From assembly GCA_003566475.1 (NCBI GenBank), contig PXDE01000296.1, forward strand, positions 1 to 10,451: 10,451 bases of DNA, read 5' to 3'. A program made the position numbers and the translations under genes. This stretch comes from PVC group bacterium (GTDB taxonomy: Bacteria > Verrucomicrobiota > Kiritimatiellia > SS1-B-03-39 > PXDE01). Numbering within the stretch: the first letter of the stretch is position 1; each line of letters starts with the position of its first letter. The notes under the pieces were generated by a model. The model saw only the letters and a list, made by a program, of their open reading frames with translations, was not told the origin of the DNA and ran no database searches. Of this stretch, positions 1 to 7,650 are shown piece after piece.

Positions 1-2057
1 CCGAGTTCTACATCCTCACGGCGGAGGCCGTCCGCGAGGTGGATCCGAAGGCGGAGATGATCCTCGGCGCGGTGACCGCCGGCGGCATGCGGCGGTATGT
101 TCGGGACTGCCTGGAACACATTCGCGAGGCCGGGAAACTGAACCTGGTCGACTTGGTCAGCTACCATCCCTACTCGACCAATCCGGACGCGATCAACGGC
201 CAGGTCGAGCGTATGCGTCAGCAGGTGCATGCCATCGATCCGCGGCTGCGGCTGCTTCAGGGCGAGAATGGCGCCCCCTCCCGCCGGCAGAACCGCTTCG
301 CCCTCCGGAACCTGGACTGGTGCGAGACCTCGCAGGCCAAATGGACGCTCCGCCGCATGCTCGGGGATTGGGGCCACGGGCATGATTCGTCCATCTTCTC
401 GATCATGGAGATGGCCTACGGGCCGGATCGCCACACCGACGACGCCGAGCGCAACACCAAGGGCCTGCTGGCCCTCCCGGGCGATGACCTGCGGCAGCCT
501 CTGGAGGATCACGAGAAGACGGTGGCTCGGGTGAAGCCGGCCTACCACGCCATGCAGCATGTCACCGCCATCTTCGACGACCGTTTGCAGCCCACCCGCG
601 CCCTGAACCTGCGCCACGAGGGGCGGGGGCGGGTCGCCGCCTACGGCTTCCGCGGTCCGCGGGGGCAGGCGGTGGCCACCTGGCGGGCGGACGACCGCGA
701 CCTGCCCTGGAGCGACCGCCTCGACGCGGACACGCCCCGGGTCGCGCTCACCATCTCCCCGGTCTCCTTCACCGATCCGGTCCTGGTGGATCTGCTCTCC
801 GGCGTCGTATGGGAGATCCCGGCCGAGGCATGGCGGGCCGACGGCGAATCCGCCACCTTCGACCGTCTGCCTCTGTACGACAGCCCGCTGGTCATCATCG
901 AGCGCGGGCTGGTGCCCATGCGGGAAGGCACGCAGCGCGATGGAGCGCACGCCGAACGGATCGCTCCGGCGGTGGAGCGCGAGATCGCCGCCGGCCTGTT
1001 TCCCGGCGCCGTGGTGCTGGTGGGCACGGCCGACGAGATCCTGTACCACGAGGCGTTCGGGCGGGCCCAGGTGCGCCCGCAGGAGGCGCCCATGCGCCGC
1101 GACTCCCTGTTCGACGTGGCCAGCATCACCAAAGCGGTGGCGACCGCCACCGCCGTCGGCATCTGTGTTGACCGGGGCCTCATCGATCCTGACGCGCCCA
1201 TGACCACCTACCTGACCGATCATCGCGGGCGCAGGGCGGATCGCATCACCCTGCGCAGTCTCGCCGCCCACGTGTCCGGCTTCCACAGCCAGCCGGCGGC
1301 CAGCCTCGAGGGGCGACTTCGGGGCGACGCTGTCTTCGAACACATGCTGACCCGTTCCCCCCGGTGGCCGACCGACACCCGCTACCGCTATGCCTGCATC
1401 AACTCGATCTACCTCTCCATGATCGTGGAGCGCGTCACCGGCGAGGACTTCGAGGCGTTCTGCCGCCGGAACATTTTCGAGCCGTTGCGGATGCGCGAGG
1501 CGACCTTCAATCGGATCGAACCGTCGCCAAGGGCGGTCGGAACCAACCACCCCGGACTGGGCATGAACCACAATCGCGTCGGCCCCGATGCCGGCCGGGC
1601 CGTCGGCAACGCCGGCCTGTTCACCACGGCGGAGGAACTGGCGAACTTCTGCCAGATGATGCTGGGCCAGGGCGAATGGAAGGGACGGCGCGTCCTGTCT
1701 GCGGAAGTGATCCGGGACTTCACCTCCGCCTACCGGCCGGACCGCTTCGGCGCCCGGGGATTTCTATGGGAGGTCGATGCCGAGGCGGACCACCGCCCGA
1801 CCCGTATGGGGCCGGGTGCGTACGGGCATGGAGGCAACACGGGGACTTCGCTCTGGATCGACCCGGAGGCAGGAATCTTCACCCTGGTCCTTACCAACCG
1901 TAGCCACCCGGATCGCCCGCCCCATGGGTCGGAACGCCAGAAGGAGCAGTACCGGGCGCGGGCCCGGATCGCCGACGCGGCCCTGAATGCCCTGAGCCTA
2001 TATCCACCGGACACCATCATCGGAAGTCGCACTGCGGCCCTCCCTCCTCGCCCATGA
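1..2057 (+). CDS. Glycoside hydrolase / serine beta-lactamase-like fusion protein, 5'-truncated by window edge
   Basis: The frame is open to the left edge (codons from base 3), so the start lies outside; residues here are counted from the GTG at 39, probably internal. Residues 1-290 resemble the C-terminal half of a clan-A (GH39/GH5-like) TIM barrel: a VDLVSYHPY strand (37-45), then LLQGENG (72-78) with E76 as candidate nucleophile, then a beta-sandwich-like tail ending LYDSPLVIIERG. Residues about 303-655 are a class C beta-lactamase/esterase-like serine hydrolase: S362-I-T-K365 (SxxK nucleophile and base), Y451-A-C in place of the usual YxN, the family-typical GNAGLFTTAEEL (523-534), and H597-G-G (HxG). 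Such domains are usually esterases, D-aminopeptidases or amidases rather than resistance enzymes. The likely role is glycan breakdown with removal of an ester or amide substituent (inferred). No linker separates the modules. The gene overlaps the sulfatase by ATGA. The beta-lactamase call is strong; the GH family is uncertain because its acid/base residue is outside the window. Confidence 0.85.
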   Translation, partial: EFYILTAEAVREVDPKAEMILGAVTAGGMRRYVRDCLEHIREAGKLNLVDLVSYHPYSTNPDAINGQVERMRQQVHAIDPRLRLLQGENGAPSRRQNRFALRNLDWCETSQAKWTLRRMLGDWGHGHDSSIFSIMEMAYGPDRHTDDAERNTKGLLALPGDDLRQPLEDHEKTVARVKPAYHAMQHVTAIFDDRLQPTRALNLRHEGRGRVAAYGFRGPRGQAVATWRADDRDLPWSDRLDADTPRVALTISPVSFTDPVLVDLLSGVVWEIPAEAWRADGESATFDRLPLYDSPLVIIERGLVPMREGTQRDGAHAERIAPAVEREIAAGLFPGAVVLVGTADEILYHEAFGRAQVRPQEAPMRRDSLFDVASITKAVATATAVGICVDRGLIDPDAPMTTYLTDHRGRRADRITLRSLAAHVSGFHSQPAASLEGRLRGDAVFEHMLTRSPRWPTDTRYRYACINSIYLSMIVERVTGEDFEAFCRRNIFEPLRMREATFNRIEPSPRAVGTNHPGLGMNHNRVGPDAGRAVGNAGLFTTAEELANFCQMMLGQGEWKGRRVLSAEVIRDFTSAYRPDRFGARGFLWEVDAEADHRPTRMGPGAYGHGGNTGTSLWIDPEAGIFTLVLTNRSHPDRPPHGSERQKEQYRARARIADAALNALSLYPPDTIIGSRTAALPPRP

Positions 2058-3529
2058 CCCCCATCCCCGATCCTCCTTCCCCCGCCCGAACGGCGCCGCC
2101 CCCCAACATCCTCCTCATCCTGATCGACGACCTGGGCTGGCGGGATCTGTCCTGCATGGGGAGCACGTTCTACGAGACGCCGAACATCGACCGGATCGCC
2201 CACGAGGGCGTCCGGTTCACCGACGCCTACGCGGCCTGCCCGGTGTGCTCGCCGACCCGGGCCAGCCTGCTCACGGGGAAGTACCCGGCCCGGCTGGGGC
2301 TGACCCACTTCATCGGGAGAGCGCCCGAACACTGCCAGCCCGGCTCGGAGCGCGGGCGGATGCTGTCCGCGCCCTACATCCCCTTCCTGCCCACCACCGA
2401 GGTCAGCCTGGCCGCCGCCCTGCGCGAGGCGGGCTACGCCACCTGGCATGTGGGCAAATGGCATCTGGGTGGCGAGGACTATTGGCCGGAACGGCACGGG
2501 TTCGAGGTGAACGTCGGCGGCTGCAGCATGGGGTCGCCCCGTACCTACTTCGCGCCCTGGGTCATCCCCACTCTCGATGCGAAGCCGGGCGACGACTACC
2601 TCACCGACCGGCTGGGGGACGAGGCGGCGGACCTGATCCGGAGCCATGACCGGTCAAGGCCGTTCTTCCTGAACCTCTGGTTCTACCAGGTCCACACGCC
2701 CCTGCAGGCCAGGCCCGAGAAGATCGCCAAGTACGAGGCCAAAGCGAAGGCACTGGGGCTCGATCCCGGGGCGGCCCTGGTCGAAGGGGAGCCCTTCCCC
2801 TGCGAGCACAAGAAGGATCAGCGCGTGGTTCGCCGCACCGTCCAGTCGCATCCCACCTACGCGGCCATGATCGAGCATCTGGACGAGAACGTGGGCAAGG
2901 TGCTCGACGCGCTGGAGGAGACGGGTCAGGCCGATAACACGCTGGTGGTCTTCACCTCCGACAACGGCGGGCTCAGCACGTCCGAGGGCTCGCCCACCTG
3001 CAACGCCCCCCTGGCCGAGGGCAAGGGCTGGATGTACGACGGCGGCTGCCGCGAACCGCTGCTGGCCCGCTGGCCGGGGGTGATTCCAGCCGGGACCACC
3101 TCCGGCGCGGTGGTGACCAGTCCCGACTTCTTTCCCACCGTCCTCGAGGCCTGCGGCCTGCCCCCGCGGCCGGAGCAGCACGAGGACGGGATGAGCTTCC
3201 TGCCCTGCCTGCACGACCCGGACCGCGATCATGACCGGGGTCCCATTTTCTGGCACTTCCCACACTACGGGAACCAGGGTGGCGAGCCCGGCTGCTCGAT
3301 CCGGGACGGAGACTGGAAGCTTATCGAGTTCTTCGGCGGACCGGTGCGGCTCTACAACCTCGCCGAAGACATCGGCGAGACCCGCGACCTCTCCGAAGCC
3401 GAGCCCGAGCGGGCGGAGCGCCTGCTGGCCCGGCTCCACGCCTGGCAGCACGAGGTCGGCGCCATCCTCCCCCAGCCCAATCCGGACTGGAAGCCATGGG
3501 GCGACCCGGAGATCGACCCGACGGCATGA
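2054..3529 (+). CDS. Arylsulfatase-type sulfatase (Cys-type, formylglycine-dependent)
   Basis: This 491-residue protein hydrolyses sulfate esters, most likely on a sulfated carbohydrate given its neighbour; the substrate cannot be read from sequence. It carries the alkaline-phosphatase-fold sulfatase motifs: D25-D26 in LILIDDLGW (calcium ligands), C65-S-P-T-R69 (the CxPxR signature whose Cys becomes formylglycine), G134-K-W-H-L-G139, H214 in YQVHTP, D303-N304 in TSDNGG (metal ligands), and K324 in AEGKGWMYDG. The length is typical of the N-acetylgalactosamine-6-sulfatase/arylsulfatase A group. The proline-rich N-terminus has no hydrophobic signal peptide, so a cytoplasmic location is inferred, unlike most secreted sulfatases. 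The ATG lies in an ATGA overlap with the fusion gene. No Shine-Dalgarno is visible, which suggests translational coupling. No maturase (FGE or anSME) gene lies in the window. Confidence 0.95.
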   Translation: MTPIPDPPSPARTAPPPNILLILIDDLGWRDLSCMGSTFYETPNIDRIAHEGVRFTDAYAACPVCSPTRASLLTGKYPARLGLTHFIGRAPEHCQPGSERGRMLSAPYIPFLPTTEVSLAAALREAGYATWHVGKWHLGGEDYWPERHGFEVNVGGCSMGSPRTYFAPWVIPTLDAKPGDDYLTDRLGDEAADLIRSHDRSRPFFLNLWFYQVHTPLQARPEKIAKYEAKAKALGLDPGAALVEGEPFPCEHKKDQRVVRRTVQSHPTYAAMIEHLDENVGKVLDALEETGQADNTLVVFTSDNGGLSTSEGSPTCNAPLAEGKGWMYDGGCREPLLARWPGVIPAGTTSGAVVTSPDFFPTVLEACGLPPRPEQHEDGMSFLPCLHDPDRDHDRGPIFWHFPHYGNQGGEPGCSIRDGDWKLIEFFGGPVRLYNLAEDIGETRDLSEAEPERAERLLARLHAWQHEVGAILPQPNPDWKPWGDPEIDPTA

Positions 3530-3559
3530 GTGGCATCTCCGGCGCCCTTCATCTATAGT
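3530..3559 (+). promoter_or_regulatory. Possible promoter for a leaderless small-protein transcript
   Basis: GTGGCA (3530-3535, 4/6 to TTGACA) and TATAGT (3554-3559, 5/6 to TATAAT) are separated by 18 bases. The ATG of the next gene begins at 3566, where transcription would be expected to start, and no Shine-Dalgarno lies before it. A leaderless mRNA is inferred. The boxes could be chance matches just after the sulfatase stop. Confidence 0.35.
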
Positions 3560-3565
3560 GCCGCC

Positions 3566-3820
3566 ATGAGCACGCCCCCCCCACCCTCCCCTCCGGGCTC
3601 CCCGATGCCCGCCTCCGCCCTGCTCGACCTCTACTACCTTCAGATCCGCTCCTTCCTGGTCGAGGCGGCGGCCGGGCTGGACCGGATCCAGAACGCCCCC
3701 GGAGGCGCGGAGGCGGTTCGCGATCCCCGCTTCCAGGCCCTCCGGGCCGCCGCCGCCACCGCCACCCGGGAGGAGACCGGGCGCGTGGAGACTATCCTCA
3801 ACGACCTTTCGGTGGACTAG
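3566..3820 (+). CDS. Small conserved-looking helical protein next to TatD-like hydrolase
   Basis: I do not recognise a named family. The 84-residue protein has a Pro/Ser-rich, probably disordered start (residues 1-13). From MPASALLDLYYLQIRSFL onward it looks entirely alpha-helical and acidic, with the pattern LYYLQIRSFLVEAAAGLDRI followed by a second helix ending VETILNDLSVD. There is no signal peptide, membrane segment or catalytic motif. I recall similar short proteins (tyrosine-leucine-arginine start, LDR in the middle) encoded before TatD-like genes in PVC bacteria, but this is unverified. The stop is 2 bases before the hydrolase ATG, so the two are almost certainly co-transcribed. I chose the ATG at 3566 over GTG 3530 (directly after the sulfatase stop, no ribosome site) and over ATG 3605, because 3566 matches the expected start of transcription. 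A role as a partner or regulator of the hydrolase is inferred only from position. Confidence 0.7.
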   Translation: MSTPPPPSPPGSPMPASALLDLYYLQIRSFLVEAAAGLDRIQNAPGGAEAVRDPRFQALRAAAATATREETGRVETILNDLSVD

Positions 3821-4655
3821 CCATGCGCGTCATCGAACCCCACATCCACATGGTGTCCCGGACCACCGACGACTACGCCCGCATGGCCCGCATGGGCGTG
3901 GTGGCCTGCGCCGAACCTGCCTTCTGGGCCGGCTACGACCGCCTGTCGCCCGAGGCCTTCCGCGACTACTTCCACCACATCTCGGCCTTCGAGCCCACCC
4001 GGGCCGCCCAGCACCTCATCGACCACTACTGCTGGATCTGCATCAATCCCAAGGAGGCGGAGGACGTCGCCTTCTCGCGGGAGGTCATCGCCTTCATCCC
4101 CGAGTTCCTGGACCGCCCCAACGTGCTCGGCATCGGGGAGATCGGACTCAACAAGAACACCCGGAACGAGATGACCATCTTCGAGGAGCAGGTCGAGCTG
4201 GCCCTGAAGCACGGGCAGCTCATCCTGATCCACACCCCCCACCTCGACGACAAGCTCAAGGGGGTCCGGATGATGGTCGACTACCTGAAGGGCCATGGCG
4301 GCGTGGATCCGGAACGGGTGCTGATCGACCACATGGAGGAGCACACCATGGGCATCGTGCGCGAGGCCGGGTTCTGGACCGGGATGACAATCTATCCGGT
4401 GTCCAAGAACTCTCCAGCCCGGGCGGTGGACTCGCTGGAGCGGTTCGGCTTCGACCGGGTCATGGTGAACTCGGCCGGCGACTGGGGCCCCTCCGGACCC
4501 GAGGCGGTACACCACACGATCTTCGAGATGCGCCGACGCGGCCACCGTCCCGAGGATATCGAGACGGTCTTCTACAACAACCCCTGCACCTTCATGGGCC
4601 AGTGTCCCAAGTTCAAGCCGCAGCCCACACGGAGCCGGGAGGAGGCGCGGGGAGA

Positions 4656-4744
<89 letters not shown>

Positions 4745-4761
4745 ATGCCTGGCAAAGCGTC

Positions 4762-4791
4762 ACCTTACCCCACACCGGCGGGCGGAGGCAA
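4762..4791 (-). promoter_or_regulatory. Candidate promoter of tRNA-Leu
   Basis: On the minus strand, TTGCCT (4786-4791, 4/6 match) lies 18 bases from TAAGGT (4762-4767, 3/6). The -10 ends 17 bases before the first tRNA base, a suitable distance for a short leader. The match is modest. Confidence 0.35.
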
Positions 4792-4812
4792 TGCGGGATT
4801 TCACCGTGGCGA

Positions 4813-4902
4813 GGGGTCAGGCCTCGACCCTTTCCATCCCACCCTATCACCTGCCTGAACGCTGGGGACCGGGCTGAATGGCAAGGGTAGAGACCTGACT
4901 CC
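4813..4902. repeat. REPIN/MITE-like inverted-repeat element
   Basis: Two arms of 26 bases face each other: 4813-4838 forward and 4877-4902 reversed, agreeing at 21 of 26 positions. The shared core is GTCAGGYCTC followed by ACCCTT, and the spacer is about 38 bases. The left arm also has its own small dyad (GGGTC, 7-base loop, GACCC). From memory, palindromic sequences with a GGGTCAGGTCT core accompany RAYT (Y1 HUH, IS200-like) transposases and are mobilised as REP doublets (REPINs). No transposase lies in this window, so this would be a non-autonomous copy. It sits between the tRNA-Leu and transporter promoters. Confidence 0.6.
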
Positions 4903-4982
4903 GTCGCCGCCCCGTCCTCGCCCCACCGCAAGCAAAGGGCAGCGGAGTCGCAGCCATTTTCGCCACGAGACATCGGAATTGC

Positions 4983-5012
4983 TTGGAGCCACCGCCCCGA
5001 CTCGCGTATAAA
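4983..5012 (+). promoter_or_regulatory. Candidate promoter of the MFS transporter
   Basis: TATAAA (5007-5012, 5/6 to the -10 consensus) stands out in this GC-rich stretch. TTGGAG (4983-4988, 3/6) lies 18 bases upstream. Transcription would start near 5019, giving a leader of about 37 bases that contains GGGAGG (5038-5043), a somewhat distant ribosome site. Confidence 0.5.
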
Positions 5013-5055
5013 CGCCCGAACCACACCTAATCCGAACGGGAGGCCCGAACAGATC

Positions 5056-6399
5056 ATGACCGCATCCCCCACCCACAACCGATGGACCGTGATTGTCGGC
5101 GCCATTCTGGTGCAGATCATTCTGGGCACGGTCTATGCCTTCAGCGTGTTCGTGCGCCCGCTCGAGGCGGAATTCGGCTGGACCCGGGCCACCACGCAAT
5201 GGGCCTTCTCGCTGGCCCTGGCCTCCTTCGCCATCACCATGATTCCGGCCGGACGCCTCCAGGACCGCATCGGACCCCGCAAGGTGGCCACTCTGGGCGG
5301 GATTCTCCTGGGCGCCTCGTTCCTCCTGGGAGCCCTGCTGGTGAGGGCGGACCGGCCGTGGGCGCTTTATATCACCTATGGTCTGCTGGGCGGGGCGGGC
5401 ATCGGGTTCGGCTACGTGTGCCCCATCGCGGCCCTGGTCAAGTGGTATCCGGACAAGAAGGGCCTCATCACCGGCCTGGCCGTGGCCGGATTCGGCGCGG
5501 GCGCCCTGTTCTTCGCCGGCCCCGCCTCGGAACTGCTGCTCCCGGCCAACGAGGCGGACCACCTCGGCGTGATCGAGATCATTCTGATCGGAGTCGGCAT
5601 CTCCGAGGGCACCGGGTTCGGCATCGGATGGAAGGCGTTCTTCGTGCTGCACGGCGTGGTGTGCGCGGCCGCCGTGATCCTGGGCGCCTCGCTTCTGCGC
5701 AACCCACCACCGGGCTGGACCCCGCCCGGCTGGGACACCCACCCCGCCTCCAAGGCCCCGATCCAGAGCGCCACCTGGCAGCAGATGCTCAACACACCGC
5801 TCGCCTGCATGCTCTGGCTCACCTTCATCTTCGGGGCCACCTCGGGACTCATGGCCATCGGCCAGTGGACCCCCATGATGGCCGACGTGCTTGAGGGGCG
5901 CCGGTTCGCCCCGGACTGGATGGGGGCCTTCGGCCGCTTTGCCGAACCGGTGGGGATTCTGGCCATCTTCAACGCCCTCGGCCGGATCTTCTGGGGCAAG
6001 ATCAGCGACCTCATCGACCGCCCCCGGGCCATGATGATCATGTTCCTGGCCCAGGGGATGGCCTTCATGCTCCTGGTGAGCGCCCAGTCGGTGACCACCG
6101 TGTTTCTGGCCTCGGCCTGGGTGGGGCTGAACTTCGGCGGCAACTTCGCCCTGTTCGCCTCGGCCACCGCCGACTACTTCGGGCCCAAGCATTTCGGCGT
6201 GAACTACGGGTTCATCTTCACCGCCTACGGGGTGGCCGGGATCCTGGGTCCGGCGGCGGGCGGCGTGCTGTTCGACGCCACCGGCGGCTACCTGATGGCC
6301 TTCGTCTTCGCGGGCGTCCTCTGCTTCCTGGCCGCCGCCAGCTCCGTGGTGGTCTGGGGCTTCGCCCGTCGGCCGGCCCCCCTGCCGGGTTCCGTCTAG
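5056..6399 (+). CDS. OFA-type major facilitator (oxalate/formate antiporter-like)
   Basis: This 447-residue integral inner-membrane transporter has a 12-helix MFS pattern. The first helix is at about residues 11-33. The MFS motif A is GRLQDRIGPRK (66-76), with its half-repeat GKISDLIDRPRAM at 314-326. WYPDKKGLITG (130-140) and the segment around 374-399 (DYFGPKHFGVNYG then GVAGILGP) are typical of the OFA family (OxlT, YhjX), which exchange small carboxylates such as oxalate, formate, lactate or pyruvate. The substrate here is not predictable. A loop insertion at about 165-190 lengthens the region between helices 5 and 6. The ATG at 5056 follows GGGAGG by 12 bases, and no better start is seen. 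The gene appears to be monocistronic, with its own TATAAA promoter and a convergent gene downstream. Confidence 0.9.
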   Translation: MTASPTHNRWTVIVGAILVQIILGTVYAFSVFVRPLEAEFGWTRATTQWAFSLALASFAITMIPAGRLQDRIGPRKVATLGGILLGASFLLGALLVRADRPWALYITYGLLGGAGIGFGYVCPIAALVKWYPDKKGLITGLAVAGFGAGALFFAGPASELLLPANEADHLGVIEIILIGVGISEGTGFGIGWKAFFVLHGVVCAAAVILGASLLRNPPPGWTPPGWDTHPASKAPIQSATWQQMLNTPLACMLWLTFIFGATSGLMAIGQWTPMMADVLEGRRFAPDWMGAFGRFAEPVGILAIFNALGRIFWGKISDLIDRPRAMMIMFLAQGMAFMLLVSAQSVTTVFLASAWVGLNFGGNFALFASATADYFGPKHFGVNYGFIFTAYGVAGILGPAAGGVLFDATGGYLMAFVFAGVLCFLAAASSVVVWGFARRPAPLPGSV

Positions 6400-6429
6400 C
6401 CCCGGCCGCCCGCCGAACGCATGACCCGC

Positions 6430-6502
6430 GGCCTGGACCGGAACCGGTCCGTCGGGGGCCCCTGTCCAAGGCCTGGACGGATTCGTCCAAGGTCTGGACC
6501 GG
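6430..6502. repeat. Cluster of three 12-bp repeats and nested dyads between convergent genes
   Basis: GGYCTGGACSGR occurs at 6430-6441, 6470-6481 and 6491-6502. A 15-base unit (GTCCAAGGYCTGGAC) is repeated at 6464-6478 and 6485-6499 with one mismatch and a 21-base period; each unit is itself a dyad with GTCCA/TGGAC arms. GGACCGG-AA-CCGGTCC (6435-6450) is a perfect 7-bp inverted repeat, and GGACG-GATT-CGTCC (6475-6488) is another hairpin. No T tract follows on either strand, so this is not a standard intrinsic terminator. It could still end both transcripts as a GC-rich hairpin cluster, or bind a protein. Confidence 0.6.
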
Positions 6503-6535
6503 CGGGCGGCACCTCGTGCGTCGGGACGGGATCCG

Positions 6536-7438
6536 TCAGGTCCGGATGAGGAGGATGGTGAAGGCCACGGCGGCGGCGCCGGCGAGGAGGGATCGGGGGC
6601 GGAGGGGTTCGCCGTCGAGCGCCCAGGCCCAGGGCACCATGAATACGGGGAGGGTGGCCAGCACGGCCAGGACCAGACCGGAGGGGGCGGTCTCGAACGC
6701 CTTCATCAGCGCGACCATGCCCAGGAGGGGGCCGCCCAGAGTGGAGGCGGCCAGCCACACCCAGACCGGGCCGCGGACCCGGGGATGGGGATGGAAGTCC
6801 GGAGGCCGGGCCGGGGCGCCCCGACCCGTGACCGTGAGCAGCCCCAGCCAGAGCCCTACCCCCACGGCCCCGGTGGCCACCCGGATGGCGGCCACCCCCA
6901 CGGGCGAGGGCCCGGTGTCGGCCAGCACCTGGTACCCGTAGCGGTTGGCCACCGCGCCCACCGCCTGGGCGACCGAGGCGAACAGGCCCAGCGACACGCC
7001 CACCACCACCGCCCGCAGAGGCAGGTGCGGGTGCTCCCGGGGCGCGACCGCGATGCCGACGGCGATCAGGATGAGCACCCCCCACAGGCCGTGGTTCCAG
7101 CGGATGGTGGTTCCCATGGAGAGCCATTCGAGGACCAGCGCGACCACCGGCGAGAGGCTGCATACCAGAAGGACGCCAAGACGGGGACCGAGGCGGCGGT
7201 AGGCCCCGTACAGGGCCATGTCCCCGGCGGTGAGATGGGCCAGGCCGGCCAGCCCGAACCACCCCCAGCCGGCCCGTCCCGGGAACCGGCCCGCCCAGGT
7301 GGCGGCGACGGCGAGCACCACGGCGGCGATGACCAGCCGGGCCAGGTTGGCCCGCACCGCGCCCCAGGCCTTGGACGTCCGGGAGGAACCGAACCCTCCC
7401 ATGCTCCAGCACCAGGCGGTGATCAGAGCATAGAACAT
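6536..7438 (-). CDS. EamA/DMT-family transporter
   Basis: This 300-residue inner-membrane protein is made of two repeats of about five helices, typical of drug/metabolite transporters with EamA domains. The first repeat spans about 1-133 and includes AGLAHLTAGDMALYGAYRRL followed by SPVVALVLEWL (95-105). The second spans about 143-299, with ALMKAFETAPSGLVLAVLAT in 243-262 and PVFMVPWAWALDGEPL (264-279), where the acidic-rich EPL turn before the last helix is a common family feature. Members export amino acids, nucleotides or small metabolites; the substrate is not predictable here. The ATG is preceded by a G-rich stretch but only a poor ribosome site. It starts 43 bases after rpmG on the same strand with no clear terminator between, so read-through from the ribosomal operon is possible. 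Confidence 0.88.
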   Translation of the reverse strand: MFYALITAWCWSMGGFGSSRTSKAWGAVRANLARLVIAAVVLAVAATWAGRFPGRAGWGWFGLAGLAHLTAGDMALYGAYRRLGPRLGVLLVCSLSPVVALVLEWLSMGTTIRWNHGLWGVLILIAVGIAVAPREHPHLPLRAVVVGVSLGLFASVAQAVGAVANRYGYQVLADTGPSPVGVAAIRVATGAVGVGLWLGLLTVTGRGAPARPPDFHPHPRVRGPVWVWLAASTLGGPLLGMVALMKAFETAPSGLVLAVLATLPVFMVPWAWALDGEPLRPRSLLAGAAAVAFTILLIRT

Positions 7439-7481
7439 CGCAGCGAAGCCCCCCGCCTCGGCCCGCCAGGTGCGGCGGAAT

Positions 7482-7640
7482 CTACCGGAGCTTCACTTCC
7501 TTGTAGACCACGTGCTGCCGGGCCTTGGGATCGTACTTCCGGATCTCCATCTTGGCCTGGCCCTTCTTGAGGTTCTTGGAGGTGACGTAGAAATGGCCGG
7601 TGCCGGCCGAGGACTGGAGCTTGACGAGTTCGCGGGGCAT
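7482..7640 (-). CDS. rpmG: Ribosomal protein bL33 (zinc-free form)
   Basis: This 52-residue large-subunit protein is near the normal length for bL33. Recognisable segments are MPRELVKLQSSAGTGHFYVT, SKNLKKGQAKMEIRKYDPKA and the C-terminal VVYKEVKLR. It has no cysteines, so it is the C-minus (zinc-independent) type. The start is supported by GAGGAGA (7646-7652), whose bases overlap the rpmB stop codon. The start codon is 10 bases after the rpmB stop, so the two genes are expected to be co-translated from one mRNA. Confidence 0.97.
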   Translation of the reverse strand: MPRELVKLQSSAGTGHFYVTSKNLKKGQAKMEIRKYDPKARQHVVYKEVKLR

Positions 7641-7650
7641 GGGGATCTCC

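Larger units (their letters stand above)
4745..5055. other. Gene-free intergenic region between tRNA-Leu and the MFS gene
   Basis: This stretch of about 310 bases carries no convincing gene. It holds a candidate tRNA promoter (minus strand), a 90-bp inverted-repeat element (4813-4902) and a candidate promoter for the transporter. I find no feature in 4903-4982. Confidence 0.7.

Noticed and set aside
1730..2647. 305-codon minus-strand frame across the fusion/sulfatase junction
   Set aside because: It is the shadow of two strongly supported genes and has no recognisable domain.
3530..3565. GTG 3530 as start of the small protein
   Set aside because: It directly abuts the sulfatase stop, has no ribosome site, and adds 12 residues of unconvincing sequence.
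4801..6192. 463-codon open frame on the minus strand opposite the MFS gene
   Set aside because: It is the antisense shadow of a clear transporter in GC-rich DNA; its translation is Gly/His/Glu-rich with no domain.
6435..6450. GGACCGG-AA-CCGGTCC hairpin as an intrinsic terminator
   Set aside because: There is no T tract on either strand, so it is listed only as part of the repeat cluster.
6535..6543. GTCAGGTCC as a third REP copy
   Set aside because: Only about 8 bases match, and it covers the EamA stop codon; no flanking palindrome is present.
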